A stretch of 64,000 nt of DNA from Flagellimonas amoyensis (lineage in GTDB: Bacteria; Bacteroidota; Bacteroidia; Flavobacteriales; Flavobacteriaceae), in NCBI RefSeq assembly GCF_003058265.1, contig NZ_QBUK01000011.1:1-64000 (forward strand), written 5' to 3'. The notes under the pieces were generated by a model, which was given only the letters and a program-made list of their open reading frames with translations, was not told where the DNA came from and searched no databases. Of this stretch, positions 18,070-26,716 are shown piece by piece. The first letter of the stretch is position 1. Each line of letters begins with the position of its first letter. The translations under genes were made by a program, and so were the position numbers.

Positions 18070-19422
18070 ATGGATTCAAGAAGAACATTTATAAAGAAAT
18101 CGACCTTGGCCGGGATAGGACTCTCCATTGCCCCCAGTTTCACATATGGGCATTGGAGCTCCAATGAAAAGCTAAGGATAGGAATGATAGGCGTAGGACT
18201 CCGTGGCACAAACCATTTGAGCAATCTATTACTGAGAAAGGACGTCGAAATTACGGCCATTTGTGATGTTGATCCACTGCGGATAGATGTGGCCAAGAAA
18301 ATGATTGCGGAAGCGGGATTTGCCAAACCACAGGTCTTTGGTAAGGACGAATACGATTACAGGAACCTCCTTGAACTGGAGAAAGTGGATGCCGTGGTCA
18401 TTTCCACACCCTGGCTATGGCACACCCTTATGGCCAAGGATGCCATGGGTGCAGGCAAATATACCGGACTTGAAGTATCGGCAGCAAACACCCTTGAGGA
18501 GTGTTGGGACCTTGTAGAGGCCCATGAGCGCACCGGCACCCATTTGATGTTGCTCGAAAATGTGAATTACAGAAGGGATATACTAGCTGTGCTCCACATG
18601 GTAAAACAACAGGTTTTTGGGGAATTGGTGCATTTTAGATGTGGCTATCAACATGACTTGAGGGAGGTAAAGTTCAATAATGGAAAACAGCCGTATGGCG
18701 GAGGCGTTGAGTTTGGTGCAAAAGCAATATCCGAAGCCAAATGGCGCACCAACCATTCCCTAAAAAGAAATGCGGACGTGTATCCCACCCATGGGGTCGG
18801 CCCAATAGCAGCCATGTGCGATATCAATAGGGGAAACCGGTTTCTATCCATTAGCTCGAACGCCAGCAAAGGCATCGGACTTCACAATTATATCATAAAG
18901 CATGGTGGTGAAGACCATCCCAATGCCAAACTGAAATTTAAGCAAGGAGATGTGATCACATCGACCATAGAGACCGCAAACGGCGAAACCATCATCGTAA
19001 CACACGATTGTAACCTGCCCCGCCCCTATTCCCTTGGTTTTAGGGTACAAGGTGCCCATGGCCTTTGGGAAGTTGATGGCAACCGTATCTACGTTGAGGG
19101 CCAATCGGAACCCCATACATGGGACAAGGCCGATGCTTGGTTGGAAAAATATGACCACCCCTTATGGAAAAAATACGGGGAATTTGCCGAAGGTTCAGGG
19201 CATGGCGGCATGGACTTTTTTGTCATCAATGCCTTTGTGGAGTCTGCCAAAAAGAACATCGCACCGCCGATAGATGCATACGATGCCGCAGCATGGAGTG
19301 CCATTACCCCATTGTCCGAAATTTCCATAGAAAACAATGGCGAGCCTCAGGATTTTCCCGATTTCACTCGTGGAAATTGGATCAAAAGAACCCCGTACGA
19401 ATGGATGAAAGACGATTTTTAA
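18070..19422 (+). CDS. GH109-type alpha-N-acetylgalactosaminidase (NAD-dependent, Gfo/Idh/MocA fold), Tat-exported
   Basis: The protein starts with a twin-arginine signal (MDSRRTFIKKSTLAGIG) at the ATG at 18070, so it is exported folded with its NAD. The Rossmann part has GMIGVGLRGTNHL and the usual CDVDPL strand. Blocks conserved in GH109 follow: LLENVNYRRDILAVL, CGYQHDLREVKFN, RTNHSLKRNADVYPTHGVGP, ASKGIGLHNYIIKHGGED, RPYSLGFRVQGAHG, EKYDHPLWK and GHGGMDFFV. GH109 enzymes release terminal alpha-linked GalNAc by a transient oxidation at C3. The length (451 aa) agrees. It is 41 bases after susD and overlaps the next start by one base, so it is one operon. Generic Gfo/Idh dehydrogenase is the alternative, but the block pattern favours GH109 strongly. 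Confidence 0.85.
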   Translation: MDSRRTFIKKSTLAGIGLSIAPSFTYGHWSSNEKLRIGMIGVGLRGTNHLSNLLLRKDVEITAICDVDPLRIDVAKKMIAEAGFAKPQVFGKDEYDYRNLLELEKVDAVVISTPWLWHTLMAKDAMGAGKYTGLEVSAANTLEECWDLVEAHERTGTHLMLLENVNYRRDILAVLHMVKQQVFGELVHFRCGYQHDLREVKFNNGKQPYGGGVEFGAKAISEAKWRTNHSLKRNADVYPTHGVGPIAAMCDINRGNRFLSISSNASKGIGLHNYIIKHGGEDHPNAKLKFKQGDVITSTIETANGETIIVTHDCNLPRPYSLGFRVQGAHGLWEVDGNRIYVEGQSEPHTWDKADAWLEKYDHPLWKKYGEFAEGSGHGGMDFFVINAFVESAKKNIAPPIDAYDAAAWSAITPLSEISIENNGEPQDFPDFTRGNWIKRTPYEWMKDDF

Positions 19423-20798
19423 TGAAAACAGCACACATGATCAAAAGTATAGTTATCGGATTGCTTTTCCTTTCACTGAATTGGAACTGCCAAAGTGGTG
19501 GTGATGCCCCCGAAGATCCACCCGTTGAAACCGGTGTGAAGCAAATTGACTATCAAATTTCCCAGCAGGTCATTACAAACCCAGAGCGGGGATTTATGCA
19601 CACTTGGACCGTTTTCTCCGAAGGAAATGAAGTGGACAGCAATGCCCTTCAAAATCTGAAGAGCCAAAACGTAAGCCTTATTTTGAGGCTGTACTATCTG
19701 GAACAGTTCAAGGACGGACCGCTCAGTGCTGCCCAATTGGACCTTATCCGTAACGACATGGGCCACTTTAGGGATGCCGGGGTGAAATGTGTAATTCGAT
19801 TTGCATACACCAACGACCAAAACGGCACGGATGCCCCCTTGGATATCATGGAAGGTCACTTGGAACAATTGGGGCCAATTTTCTCGGACAATGCCGATGT
19901 AATTGCCTTTGTACAGGCTGGTTTTATCGGTGCTTGGGGAGAATGGTACTATTCATCCAACGGACTTGCCACCACCGAAAACAGAAAAGCCTTGGTAGAA
20001 AAGATGTTGGAAGTTTTTCCCGAAAGCATCAAGATCCAGGTCAGAACCCCATTGTACAAGCAGGAAATATTCGGCTATAATACCGCAATAGGGTCGGATA
20101 TAGGGTATGGCACCACAGCAAGAGCCAGAGTAGGTTTCCACAATGACTGTTTCTTGGCCAGTACCACAGATTATGGCACTTATCAGGACATTGAAGCTGA
20201 AAAGGAATACATCAGCAAAGAGGCCCTTTATGTGCCTACAGGCGGGGAAACCTGTCCTCCTGTGGATATCCCCATGGCCGATTGTCAAACTGCCGAGACC
20301 GAGATGGAACTGCTGAAATGGACCTACCTGAACCTGGATTACTACGGCCCTGTTCTCGATGGATGGAGGAACGCCAATTGCTTTGAGGATTTTCAGCGAA
20401 GATTGGGGTATCGATTGGCCCTTAAGCAGGCCAAGCTCAAAGAAGAGGTCTCGGGGTCTTTTGATTTGAACCTCACTATGGACAACTTGGGCTTTGCTCC
20501 TGTCTACAGCGAAAAGAATGCCTCCTTGGTGTTCCAATCAAAAACCGATGGCTCCATCATTAAAAAAGCCTTGGGTCTCGATATCCGAAAGATAGTGCCC
20601 AATACAACTTTTGAACTTTTGGAGACCATAGACGTTTCAGATGTTCCCGCGGGGGACTACGACCTGCTTTTGGAGATTGCGGATTCCCATGAAACACTTC
20701 AAGGAAGGCCGGAGTACAATATCCGCCTTGCCAACAACAGTGTTTGGGAAACGGAAACAGGATACAACAAACTGAACCATACAGTTACCATTAAATAA
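19422..20798 (+). CDS. DUF4874/DUF4832 lipoprotein, putative glycan-active protein
   Basis: The true start is the ATG at 19422, which shares a base with the GH109 stop (TAATG), a translational coupling. A lipoprotein signal ends in LSLNWNCQSG. The first 200 mature residues resemble DUF4874 (NPERGFMHTWTVF, LRLYYLEQF, CVIRFAYTN, AFVQAGFIGAWGEWYYSSNG), which looks like a TIM-barrel with carboxylate-rich loops. The rest resembles DUF4832 and ends in a beta-sandwich (GSFDLNLTMDNLGFAPVY, VPAGDYDLLLEIAD). The WGEW motif could supply a catalytic glutamate, but no activity is established for the family as far as I can judge. Being inside a GalNAc PUL on the cell surface or in the periplasm, it could be a glycosidase or binding protein; this is inference. 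Confidence 0.75.
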   Translation: MKTAHMIKSIVIGLLFLSLNWNCQSGGDAPEDPPVETGVKQIDYQISQQVITNPERGFMHTWTVFSEGNEVDSNALQNLKSQNVSLILRLYYLEQFKDGPLSAAQLDLIRNDMGHFRDAGVKCVIRFAYTNDQNGTDAPLDIMEGHLEQLGPIFSDNADVIAFVQAGFIGAWGEWYYSSNGLATTENRKALVEKMLEVFPESIKIQVRTPLYKQEIFGYNTAIGSDIGYGTTARARVGFHNDCFLASTTDYGTYQDIEAEKEYISKEALYVPTGGETCPPVDIPMADCQTAETEMELLKWTYLNLDYYGPVLDGWRNANCFEDFQRRLGYRLALKQAKLKEEVSGSFDLNLTMDNLGFAPVYSEKNASLVFQSKTDGSIIKKALGLDIRKIVPNTTFELLETIDVSDVPAGDYDLLLEIADSHETLQGRPEYNIRLANNSVWETETGYNKLNHTVTIK

Positions 20799-20820
20799 CC
20801 GACAACTAAAAAAGAATATT

Positions 20821-21684
20821 ATGAAGAAATTTAAGTTTTTGGGAGCTTTTCTGATGCTTGCCTTAGCATTGGGCTGTTCAAATGACGACAGCAGCTCCGA
20901 TAGCGGCAACGGGCCCACAGCCGACTTTTCATTTAGCAATGACGGCAGTACGTTCACCTTTACCAATCTTTCAGAGAATGCGACCAACTACCAGTGGGAC
21001 TTTGGGGACCTGAAATTCTATTCCTATGAAAAGGACCCTGTTTACACCTATGCCATTGGAGGGGAAATCACCGTTTCCCTGACCGTTACCAATGAATCTG
21101 GCGCAAGCGATTTTGTCGCCAAGACCATATCTGCGCCCGAGATCATCATTATCAACATCGATATTGATGGTGAATTTGACGATTGGGAAGATGTGGAAGT
21201 CGTTGCGGAAAACACCTCTGGTGCCGGGTCAATCCAAAAAATGAAAATCTGGACCGGGGGCGAAAATGTAAACATCTATTTTGAAGGCAATACCAACATG
21301 CGTATGGAACTTGTGGACATGTTCTTCAATAGTGACGGTGATCCCTCAACAGGATTCCTACATTCCACTTGGCCCGATAGCTCTGGGGCAGAATTCCTTT
21401 TTGAAGGCCCATTGGTCAGCAATGGTTGGGGATCTTTCTACCAGCATGCAGATCCAGCTGGTGGCTGGGCATGGAACGCATTGGCCGGATCTGCCGCCAA
21501 TTTGAAGGCATCTGGGATCATCGCTGTTGATGACGAGACCAATGCCATAGAGTTCAGCATCCCCAAAACACAATTTGGGTCCCTAGGGGATTCCTTTGGG
21601 TTTGCCATTACGGAACTGACAGGTGGTTGGGCCTTGGTCGCCAATTTCCCTGAAGGCGGATCTTTTGTCACCATCGAACCATAA
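20821..21684 (+). CDS. Surface lipoprotein with PKD and CBM9-like domains (SusE/F-like glycan-binding protein)
   Basis: The protein (287 aa) has a lipoprotein signal (MLALALGCSND), a Ser/Asp-rich linker, and one PKD domain at about residues 37-105 (ADFSFSNDG, NYQWDFGD, VYTYAIGGEITVSLTV). A carboxy-terminal domain beginning DIDGEFDDWEDVEVV follows, with the pattern of family 9-like carbohydrate-binding modules (FFNSDGDPSTGF, AIEFSIPKTQFG). There is no catalytic motif. Position after SusC, SusD and the GH109 fits a surface glycan-binding protein, the usual role of such genes in PULs. It is followed by a clear terminator. Confidence 0.8.
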   Translation: MKKFKFLGAFLMLALALGCSNDDSSSDSGNGPTADFSFSNDGSTFTFTNLSENATNYQWDFGDLKFYSYEKDPVYTYAIGGEITVSLTVTNESGASDFVAKTISAPEIIIINIDIDGEFDDWEDVEVVAENTSGAGSIQKMKIWTGGENVNIYFEGNTNMRMELVDMFFNSDGDPSTGFLHSTWPDSSGAEFLFEGPLVSNGWGSFYQHADPAGGWAWNALAGSAANLKASGIIAVDDETNAIEFSIPKTQFGSLGDSFGFAITELTGGWALVANFPEGGSFVTIEP

Positions 21685-21713
21685 GACTTTTTATTTTGAG
21701 TTAGTTTTTGATA

Positions 21714-21745
21714 AATGCCCTAGTGAATTTGAACACTAGGGCATT
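21714..21745 (+). terminator. Intrinsic-type terminator after the PUL lipoprotein gene
   Basis: A perfect 12-bp stem, AATGCCCTAGTG (21714-21725) with CACTAGGGCATT (21734-21745), an 8-base loop, and a short ACTTTTA tail lie 30 bases past the lipoprotein stop. It should end or reduce the susC-to-lipoprotein transcript before the acyltransferase gene. Confidence 0.75.
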
Positions 21746-21783
21746 ACTTTTATGTGTACACGACAACCAAACCAAATAACAAA

Positions 21784-22890
21784 ATGACGAAAACAGGAGA
21801 TATTGCCCCCAAGAGATTATTATCCATAGACATACTCAGAGGCTTTGACATGCTGATGATCATCTTTGCGGACCATTTTTTTTACAATTTGAACGAGGGA
21901 GTCCAGTCAGGAGCCACACAGTTATTGGCCGAACAGTTTTCCCATCCCGACTGGTTCGGTTTTCATTTCTACGATATCATAATGCCCCTTTTCCTTTTTG
22001 TGGTAGGTGCCGTCATCCCTTTTTCCATGGACAAAAGAATACGGGAAGCCAATACCAAGGCAAGCCTTTATCCCCACATCATCAGGAGATTTATCATTCT
22101 ATTCATTCTTGGCTGGATCGTTCAGGGCAACCTATTGCATTTTGACATTGACCAATTCAAGGTTTTCAGCAATACGCTACAGGCCATTGCCGTAGGGTAT
22201 CTTTTCTCCTGTATGGCCTACATCCACCTTGGAAAAAAAGCCAGATATGTGCTGTTCTCACTATGTCTTGTCATCTACACCTTAGTATTGGAATTTGCCC
22301 ATGTTCCAGGCATCGGTAGCAGTGAGTTGATGCCCAACAAAAATATTGCCCTATACATTGACCAACTCATATTTGGCCGTTTTGATGATGGCTACCAATA
22401 CACTTGGCTTTTGACAGGTCTTGGATTCACGGCAACCACCCTATCAGGTCTTTTTGCCGGAGAGCTATTAAAATCAAGGCCCCAGAGCAACAGGACCACT
22501 TACATATTGACCTTGATCGGGATCATCGGGATTTTATTGGCCCTAGTTTTGGATCTTTGGCATCCTATTGTCAAAAAAATCTGGACCAGTTCCTTCGTAC
22601 TGCTCTCCTCGGGAATCTGCTTCATCCTCTTGGCGCTTTTCTATTGGATCGTGGACATCAAAGGGTACATCAAATGGTCATTCCCTTTAAAAGTAATTGG
22701 AACGAACGCTATCACGGCCTATGTACTCTCGCATGTGATCCATTTTCCTACCATTGCAAAACAGTTGCTCTTTGGTCTGGAACAATATACAGGCCCACTT
22801 TATGAGGCATTGACCTCCTTGGGCGGTTTTCTAATGCTTTATCTGCTTCTCTGGTATATGTACAAAAACAAGACCTTCATAAAAATATGA
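21784..22890 (+). CDS. DUF5009/COG4299 multi-pass membrane protein, heparan-alpha-glucosaminide N-acetyltransferase-like
   Basis: The ATG at 21784 (MTKTGDIAPKRLLSIDILRG) is chosen over an upstream GTG. The protein (368 aa) has about ten transmembrane helices. It opens with RLLSIDILRGFDMLMIIFADHFF, the hallmark of the DUF5009/HGSNAT-like family, and contains PLFLFVVGAVIPFSM and a conserved NAITAYVLSHVI near the end. The lysosomal relative acetylates terminal glucosamine across a membrane. A bacterial role in acetylating an amino sugar before or after import is plausible next to a GalNAc-processing PUL, but unproven. It is separated from the preceding gene by a terminator, so it may have its own promoter or depend on read-through; its end overlaps a bidirectional terminator. 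Confidence 0.82.
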   Translation: MTKTGDIAPKRLLSIDILRGFDMLMIIFADHFFYNLNEGVQSGATQLLAEQFSHPDWFGFHFYDIIMPLFLFVVGAVIPFSMDKRIREANTKASLYPHIIRRFIILFILGWIVQGNLLHFDIDQFKVFSNTLQAIAVGYLFSCMAYIHLGKKARYVLFSLCLVIYTLVLEFAHVPGIGSSELMPNKNIALYIDQLIFGRFDDGYQYTWLLTGLGFTATTLSGLFAGELLKSRPQSNRTTYILTLIGIIGILLALVLDLWHPIVKKIWTSSFVLLSSGICFILLALFYWIVDIKGYIKWSFPLKVIGTNAITAYVLSHVIHFPTIAKQLLFGLEQYTGPLYEALTSLGGFLMLYLLLWYMYKNKTFIKI

Positions 22891-22901
22891 AGGTCTTGTT
22901 T
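22866..22901. terminator. Bidirectional terminator overlapping the end of the acyltransferase gene
   Basis: A 16-bp perfect stem (22866-22881 with 22886-22901) encloses the loop AAAA. Forward it runs into TTTC and a pyrimidine stretch; in reverse it ends in TTTTTGTA. It lies between convergent genes and covers the last codons and stop (22888-22890) of the acyltransferase gene. It serves both the plus-strand PUL and the minus-strand kinase-to-nagB operon. Confidence 0.85.
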
Positions 22902-22945
22902 CTTTCATAGGGCCGGAATTCCCGAATGTCCGTTTGGACAATGAT

Positions 22946-24868
22946 CTAAAAATGATACCTCACAAACGCTTCCATGGCGGCATAACTTGCCAAGCCAAGT
23001 TGCTGGTACTTTTTGGCTGTGTCCTTGTTTCGATCCTCGGCACGGACCCAGAATTCCCTTAAGTCCTCTCCTTGGAACATGACCCCATCTTTTTGGGTCT
23101 GGTGGTAAAATATGGCCTTACGCTTGCGAAGCACTTGCTCTGGACTCATGGGTACCGCCATTTCTATTTCGTGGATATCCCACTCATGCCATGCACCCCT
23201 GTACAACCACACCCAACAATCGGTCATAAACGGCTTCTCCCTCAAATCCTTCAGGGACTCAAAAAGAGCTTCCAGACAGACACGATGGGTACCGTGAGGA
23301 TCTGCCAAATCACCCGCAGCATAGATCTGGTGGGGTTTTATTTCCTCTATGATATTGTTCATGATCTCAACATCCGCCTCTCCCAATGGATTTTTCTTGA
23401 TGGTGCCCGTCTCATAGAAAGGCAAGTCCAAAAAGTGGACCTGACTATCCGGAATGCCAAGAAAACGTGTGGCCCCAAGACTTTCCGCCCTTCTGATATT
23501 CCCTTTTACCTTTCTGACCAGTTCTGAATCATAATCCTCACTTGTCTTCTCTTGGATATCCCTGATCATCTGGGAAAAAAGACCATCTTGATCCATGCTG
23601 TTCGCCACTTCCGCAACCTTGATGGCCTCGTGGTCCGCCACAGCAATGTTACCCGAAGTCTGGTAGGCAATATGGACCTCGTGTCCCTGAGCCACCAAAC
23701 GATCAAAAGTACCTCCCATGGATATCACATCGTCATCTGGGTGTGGACTGAATATGATCACCCGCTTCCTGGCTGGTTCAGCCCGTTCAGGTCGATGGGT
23801 ATCGTCCGCATTGGGTTTGCCCCCCGGCCATCCGGTAATGGTATGTTGCAGCCTATTGAACGTCTTTATATTGATGTCATATGAAGACTGTTCGGAACTG
23901 AGCAAATCGGACATACCCGATTCGTTGTAATCCTTGTCAGTTAGCTGGAGTACCGGTTTATCCTTCTTGGTACTGAGCCATACGACTGCTTTGTGGGTAA
24001 GGTCCTCGTTCCAGTCGCAAGTACGCACCAACCATGGCGTATCTATCCGGGTAAGTTGTGCAGCGGCTTCTTTGTCGAGCACAAAAGTGGTATTGCCATG
24101 CTCTTGCAGATAGGTGGCAGGTACTTCGGAACTTACCTCCCCTTCTATGGTCTCCCTGACCACTTCCGACTTGTTCTGTCCCCACGCCAAGAGTACAATG
24201 CGCTTGGCCTTTCGTATTGTGCCAATCCCCATGGTGATGGCCTTTCTGGGCACATTGTCCAACCCTTTGAAGGCCGGCGCGGCATCTACTCGGGTAATAT
24301 GGTCCAAGGTGATGTCCCGAGTGGCAGAATTCAAGTGAGATCCAGGCTCATTGAAACCAATATGGCCCGTCCTACCAATTCCCAAAAGTTGAAAATCCAG
24401 TCCTCCTGCTTCCGCTATTTTTCCCTCATAAGCCTTGCAATATTCCTTCACCTCTTCCAATGGCACCATGCCGTCAGGTACATTTACATTTAAAGGGTCG
24501 ATATCCACATGATCGAACAAATGTTGGTACATAAAGTAATGATAACTCTGTATGTTGTTTCTTTCCATCGGATGGTACTCATCCAAATTGAAGGTCACCA
24601 CATTTTTAAAGCTAAGTCCCTCTTCCCTGTGCATGCGCACCAATTCTTCATAAACCTTGATGGGTGAAGAACCTGTGGCAAGGCCCAATACACACTTTTG
24701 TCCACTGGCTGCTCTTTGCCGAATCAGATCCGCTATCTCTTGGGCCACTAGTTGTGATCCTTGCCTGGAATCTTCAAATATGACGTTGTGGATTTTTTCA
24801 AAACGGGTCTCTTCAAACTGGCCCGCAGGTTGATACGTTATCGCCTTTGATCTTGTATGTGTTTCCAT
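22946..24868 (-). CDS. nagB: Glucosamine-6-phosphate deaminase fused to a PIG-L/LmbE deacetylase domain
   Basis: The amino half (about residues 30-285) is NagB: LATGSSPIKVYEEL at 63 onward holds the phosphate loop, NLDEYHP at 94-100 holds the catalytic aspartate, and GIGRTGHIGFNEP at 163-175 is the family signature. The carboxy half from about 365 is a PIG-L/LmbE domain, with the zinc-binding HPDDD at 376-380 and a later DLADPHGTH. NagB converts GlcN-6-P to fructose-6-P and ammonia. PIG-L enzymes remove N-acetyl groups from GlcNAc moieties, so one polypeptide might do both steps. At 640 aa it matches the fused form known in Bacteroidota. It is the last gene of the operon that begins with the sugar kinase and supplies the exit to glycolysis. 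Confidence 0.9.
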   Translation of the reverse strand: METHTRSKAITYQPAGQFEETRFEKIHNVIFEDSRQGSQLVAQEIADLIRQRAASGQKCVLGLATGSSPIKVYEELVRMHREEGLSFKNVVTFNLDEYHPMERNNIQSYHYFMYQHLFDHVDIDPLNVNVPDGMVPLEEVKEYCKAYEGKIAEAGGLDFQLLGIGRTGHIGFNEPGSHLNSATRDITLDHITRVDAAPAFKGLDNVPRKAITMGIGTIRKAKRIVLLAWGQNKSEVVRETIEGEVSSEVPATYLQEHGNTTFVLDKEAAAQLTRIDTPWLVRTCDWNEDLTHKAVVWLSTKKDKPVLQLTDKDYNESGMSDLLSSEQSSYDINIKTFNRLQHTITGWPGGKPNADDTHRPERAEPARKRVIIFSPHPDDDVISMGGTFDRLVAQGHEVHIAYQTSGNIAVADHEAIKVAEVANSMDQDGLFSQMIRDIQEKTSEDYDSELVRKVKGNIRRAESLGATRFLGIPDSQVHFLDLPFYETGTIKKNPLGEADVEIMNNIIEEIKPHQIYAAGDLADPHGTHRVCLEALFESLKDLREKPFMTDCWVWLYRGAWHEWDIHEIEMAVPMSPEQVLRKRKAIFYHQTQKDGVMFQGEDLREFWVRAEDRNKDTAKKYQQLGLASYAAMEAFVRYHF

Positions 24869-24898
24869 TTTGCGTTCTTATTATAATCTGTCCTTTAT

Positions 24899-26710
24899 TT
24901 ATTCCAAGTTTTCCTTTATACTTTTCCACAATAGGAGCAGTATTGTTCCTGTTGCCATGGCCAAAAGGGTCAGGAGTGTGGCCCAGAACCATCTGCCATA
25001 GATCCAATATCCAACGGCAAAAAGACTACTGTAAATCATGATAGATCCTACCAGCATAGCCAGAATACCACTTGGAACGCTCCATTTTTTGCCTGTCTCC
25101 AGTTCCACGCCATCAACATTGGCATCCTCCACAACCTTCTTCCATCCAGGTCCACCAGGCCGTATCTTTTCATAAAAATGATACAATACCCTGTTATTCT
25201 CCGGTGGTGTGATGTAGGTAGCCACCAGCCAAGCCAAAGTGGTCACCAAAACCACAACAATATATTCGGACCAATCCGGCATGATACCGGTATCCTTTGC
25301 GAAGAGATATGTGCCGATAGGAGTAAGTTTCAAGATCAAGGAAAGTGCCCCTGAGACGAACATGGCCGTAATCTCACTCCATGCATTGATGCGCCACCAA
25401 AACCATCTGAGGATAAAGATCAGCCCTGTACCCGCACCAAACACGAGCAGTATCTCAAAAAGTTGAAGTGCATTTTGCAACAAAAGGGCCAAGAGTGCGC
25501 TCAGCACCATCAGTCCTACCGTGGCCAATCGCCCTACGCGCACCAATTGCTTTTCTGACGCCTCAGGATTGATACGTTGTTTGTAAAAATCATATACAAT
25601 GTATGAGGAACCCCAATTGAGTTGGGTGGATATTGTGGACATGTAAGCGGCCACCAAGGATGCCAGAACAAGCCCCAACAGTCCTGTCGGAAGTTTGGTA
25701 AGCATGGCCGAATAAGCCAAGTCGTGGCCCAGTTTATCATCGGAAACTATAGGAAATGCCCTTTGCAGGCTTTCTAGGTCGGGAAAGACCACCAATGAGG
25801 CCAAGGCCACTAAAATCCAGGGCCAAGGACGAACGGCATAGTGCATGATATTGAAAAAGAAGGTGGCCCCAATGGCATGTTTCTCATTCTTTGCCGAAAG
25901 CATACGCTGGGCGATATATCCCCCACCTCCGGGCTCGGCCCCAGGATACCATGAACTCCACCACTGCACGGCCAATGGGATGATCAGAAGTGGGATCAAT
26001 GATCCCATATCGTTGACATCCGGCACTATTTCCAGCTTATCCTTGACTTCTTCGTGTGAAAACAGGGCATCCAACCCTCCCACTTCGGGAAGGTTCACGA
26101 GATAATATGCGGCCCCGACCGCCCCGGCCATGGCCACAAAGAACAGTACAAAATCGGTATAGACCACTCCCTTGAACCCTCCCACAGCACTGAAGGTCAC
26201 GGTGATCAGTCCTGCTGAGACCACTGTTTGCCATGGTTCCAGACCTAACATGATACCTCCTATCTTAATGGCTGCCAAGGTAACGGCCGACATGGTGATG
26301 ACATTGAAGATGACCCCAAGATAAATGGCCCTGAAGCCCCTCAAAAATCGAGCAGGTTTCCCTCCATACCTCAGTTCATAAAACTCAAGGTCAGTATTTA
26401 CATTGGATCTTCTCCATAGTCCGGCATAGATGAAAACCGTCAAAAGTCCCGTCAAAAGAAATGCCCACCAGACCCAGTTCCCGGATACGCCATTGGTCCT
26501 TACGATATCTGTTACCAGATTTGGCGTATCGGTGGAAAAGGTGGTGGCGACCATGGACATGCCCAACAACCACCAGGGCATGGACCGTCCCGATAGAAAA
26601 TATTCAGCGCTGCTCCTACCGGAACTCTTGGACACATAAAGACCTATGCCCAAGGTTATGGCGAAAAAACTAAAAATGATGATGTAATCCCAAAAGTCCA
26701 ATGCTACCAT
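24899..26710 (-). CDS. Sodium:solute symporter family (SSS) sugar transporter
   Basis: This inner-membrane symporter (603 aa) has about 14 hydrophobic helices. It shows SSS-family features: FAITLGIGLYVSKSSGRSSAEYFLSGRSMPWWLLG at the start (with the SaeYFLSGR motif), MVATTFSTDTPN in the second helix, and FSAVGGFKGVVYTDFVLFF in the middle, where the family keeps GG(F/L)xxVxxTD. It probably imports the monosaccharide released in the periplasm, driven by sodium, which suits a marine habitat. It lies between the epimerase gene (6 bases) and nagB (30 bases) and is expected to be co-transcribed. The substrate is inferred as GalNAc or another hexose from the neighbouring kinase. Confidence 0.9.
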   Translation of the reverse strand: MVALDFWDYIIIFSFFAITLGIGLYVSKSSGRSSAEYFLSGRSMPWWLLGMSMVATTFSTDTPNLVTDIVRTNGVSGNWVWWAFLLTGLLTVFIYAGLWRRSNVNTDLEFYELRYGGKPARFLRGFRAIYLGVIFNVITMSAVTLAAIKIGGIMLGLEPWQTVVSAGLITVTFSAVGGFKGVVYTDFVLFFVAMAGAVGAAYYLVNLPEVGGLDALFSHEEVKDKLEIVPDVNDMGSLIPLLIIPLAVQWWSSWYPGAEPGGGGYIAQRMLSAKNEKHAIGATFFFNIMHYAVRPWPWILVALASLVVFPDLESLQRAFPIVSDDKLGHDLAYSAMLTKLPTGLLGLVLASLVAAYMSTISTQLNWGSSYIVYDFYKQRINPEASEKQLVRVGRLATVGLMVLSALLALLLQNALQLFEILLVFGAGTGLIFILRWFWWRINAWSEITAMFVSGALSLILKLTPIGTYLFAKDTGIMPDWSEYIVVVLVTTLAWLVATYITPPENNRVLYHFYEKIRPGGPGWKKVVEDANVDGVELETGKKWSVPSGILAMLVGSIMIYSSLFAVGYWIYGRWFWATLLTLLAMATGTILLLLWKSIKENLE

Positions 26711-26716
26711 AGAATC

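Noticed and set aside
19164..19421. N-terminal extension of the DUF4874/DUF4832 gene overlapping GH109
   Set aside because: The extension is out-of-frame GH109 coding sequence; the ATG at 19422 gives a lipoprotein signal and is coupled to the GH109 stop.
21751..21762. GTGTACAC-containing stretch resembling the first LacI operator
   Set aside because: It lacks the TACGTA centre and the second site at 23 bp; only the outer bases agree.
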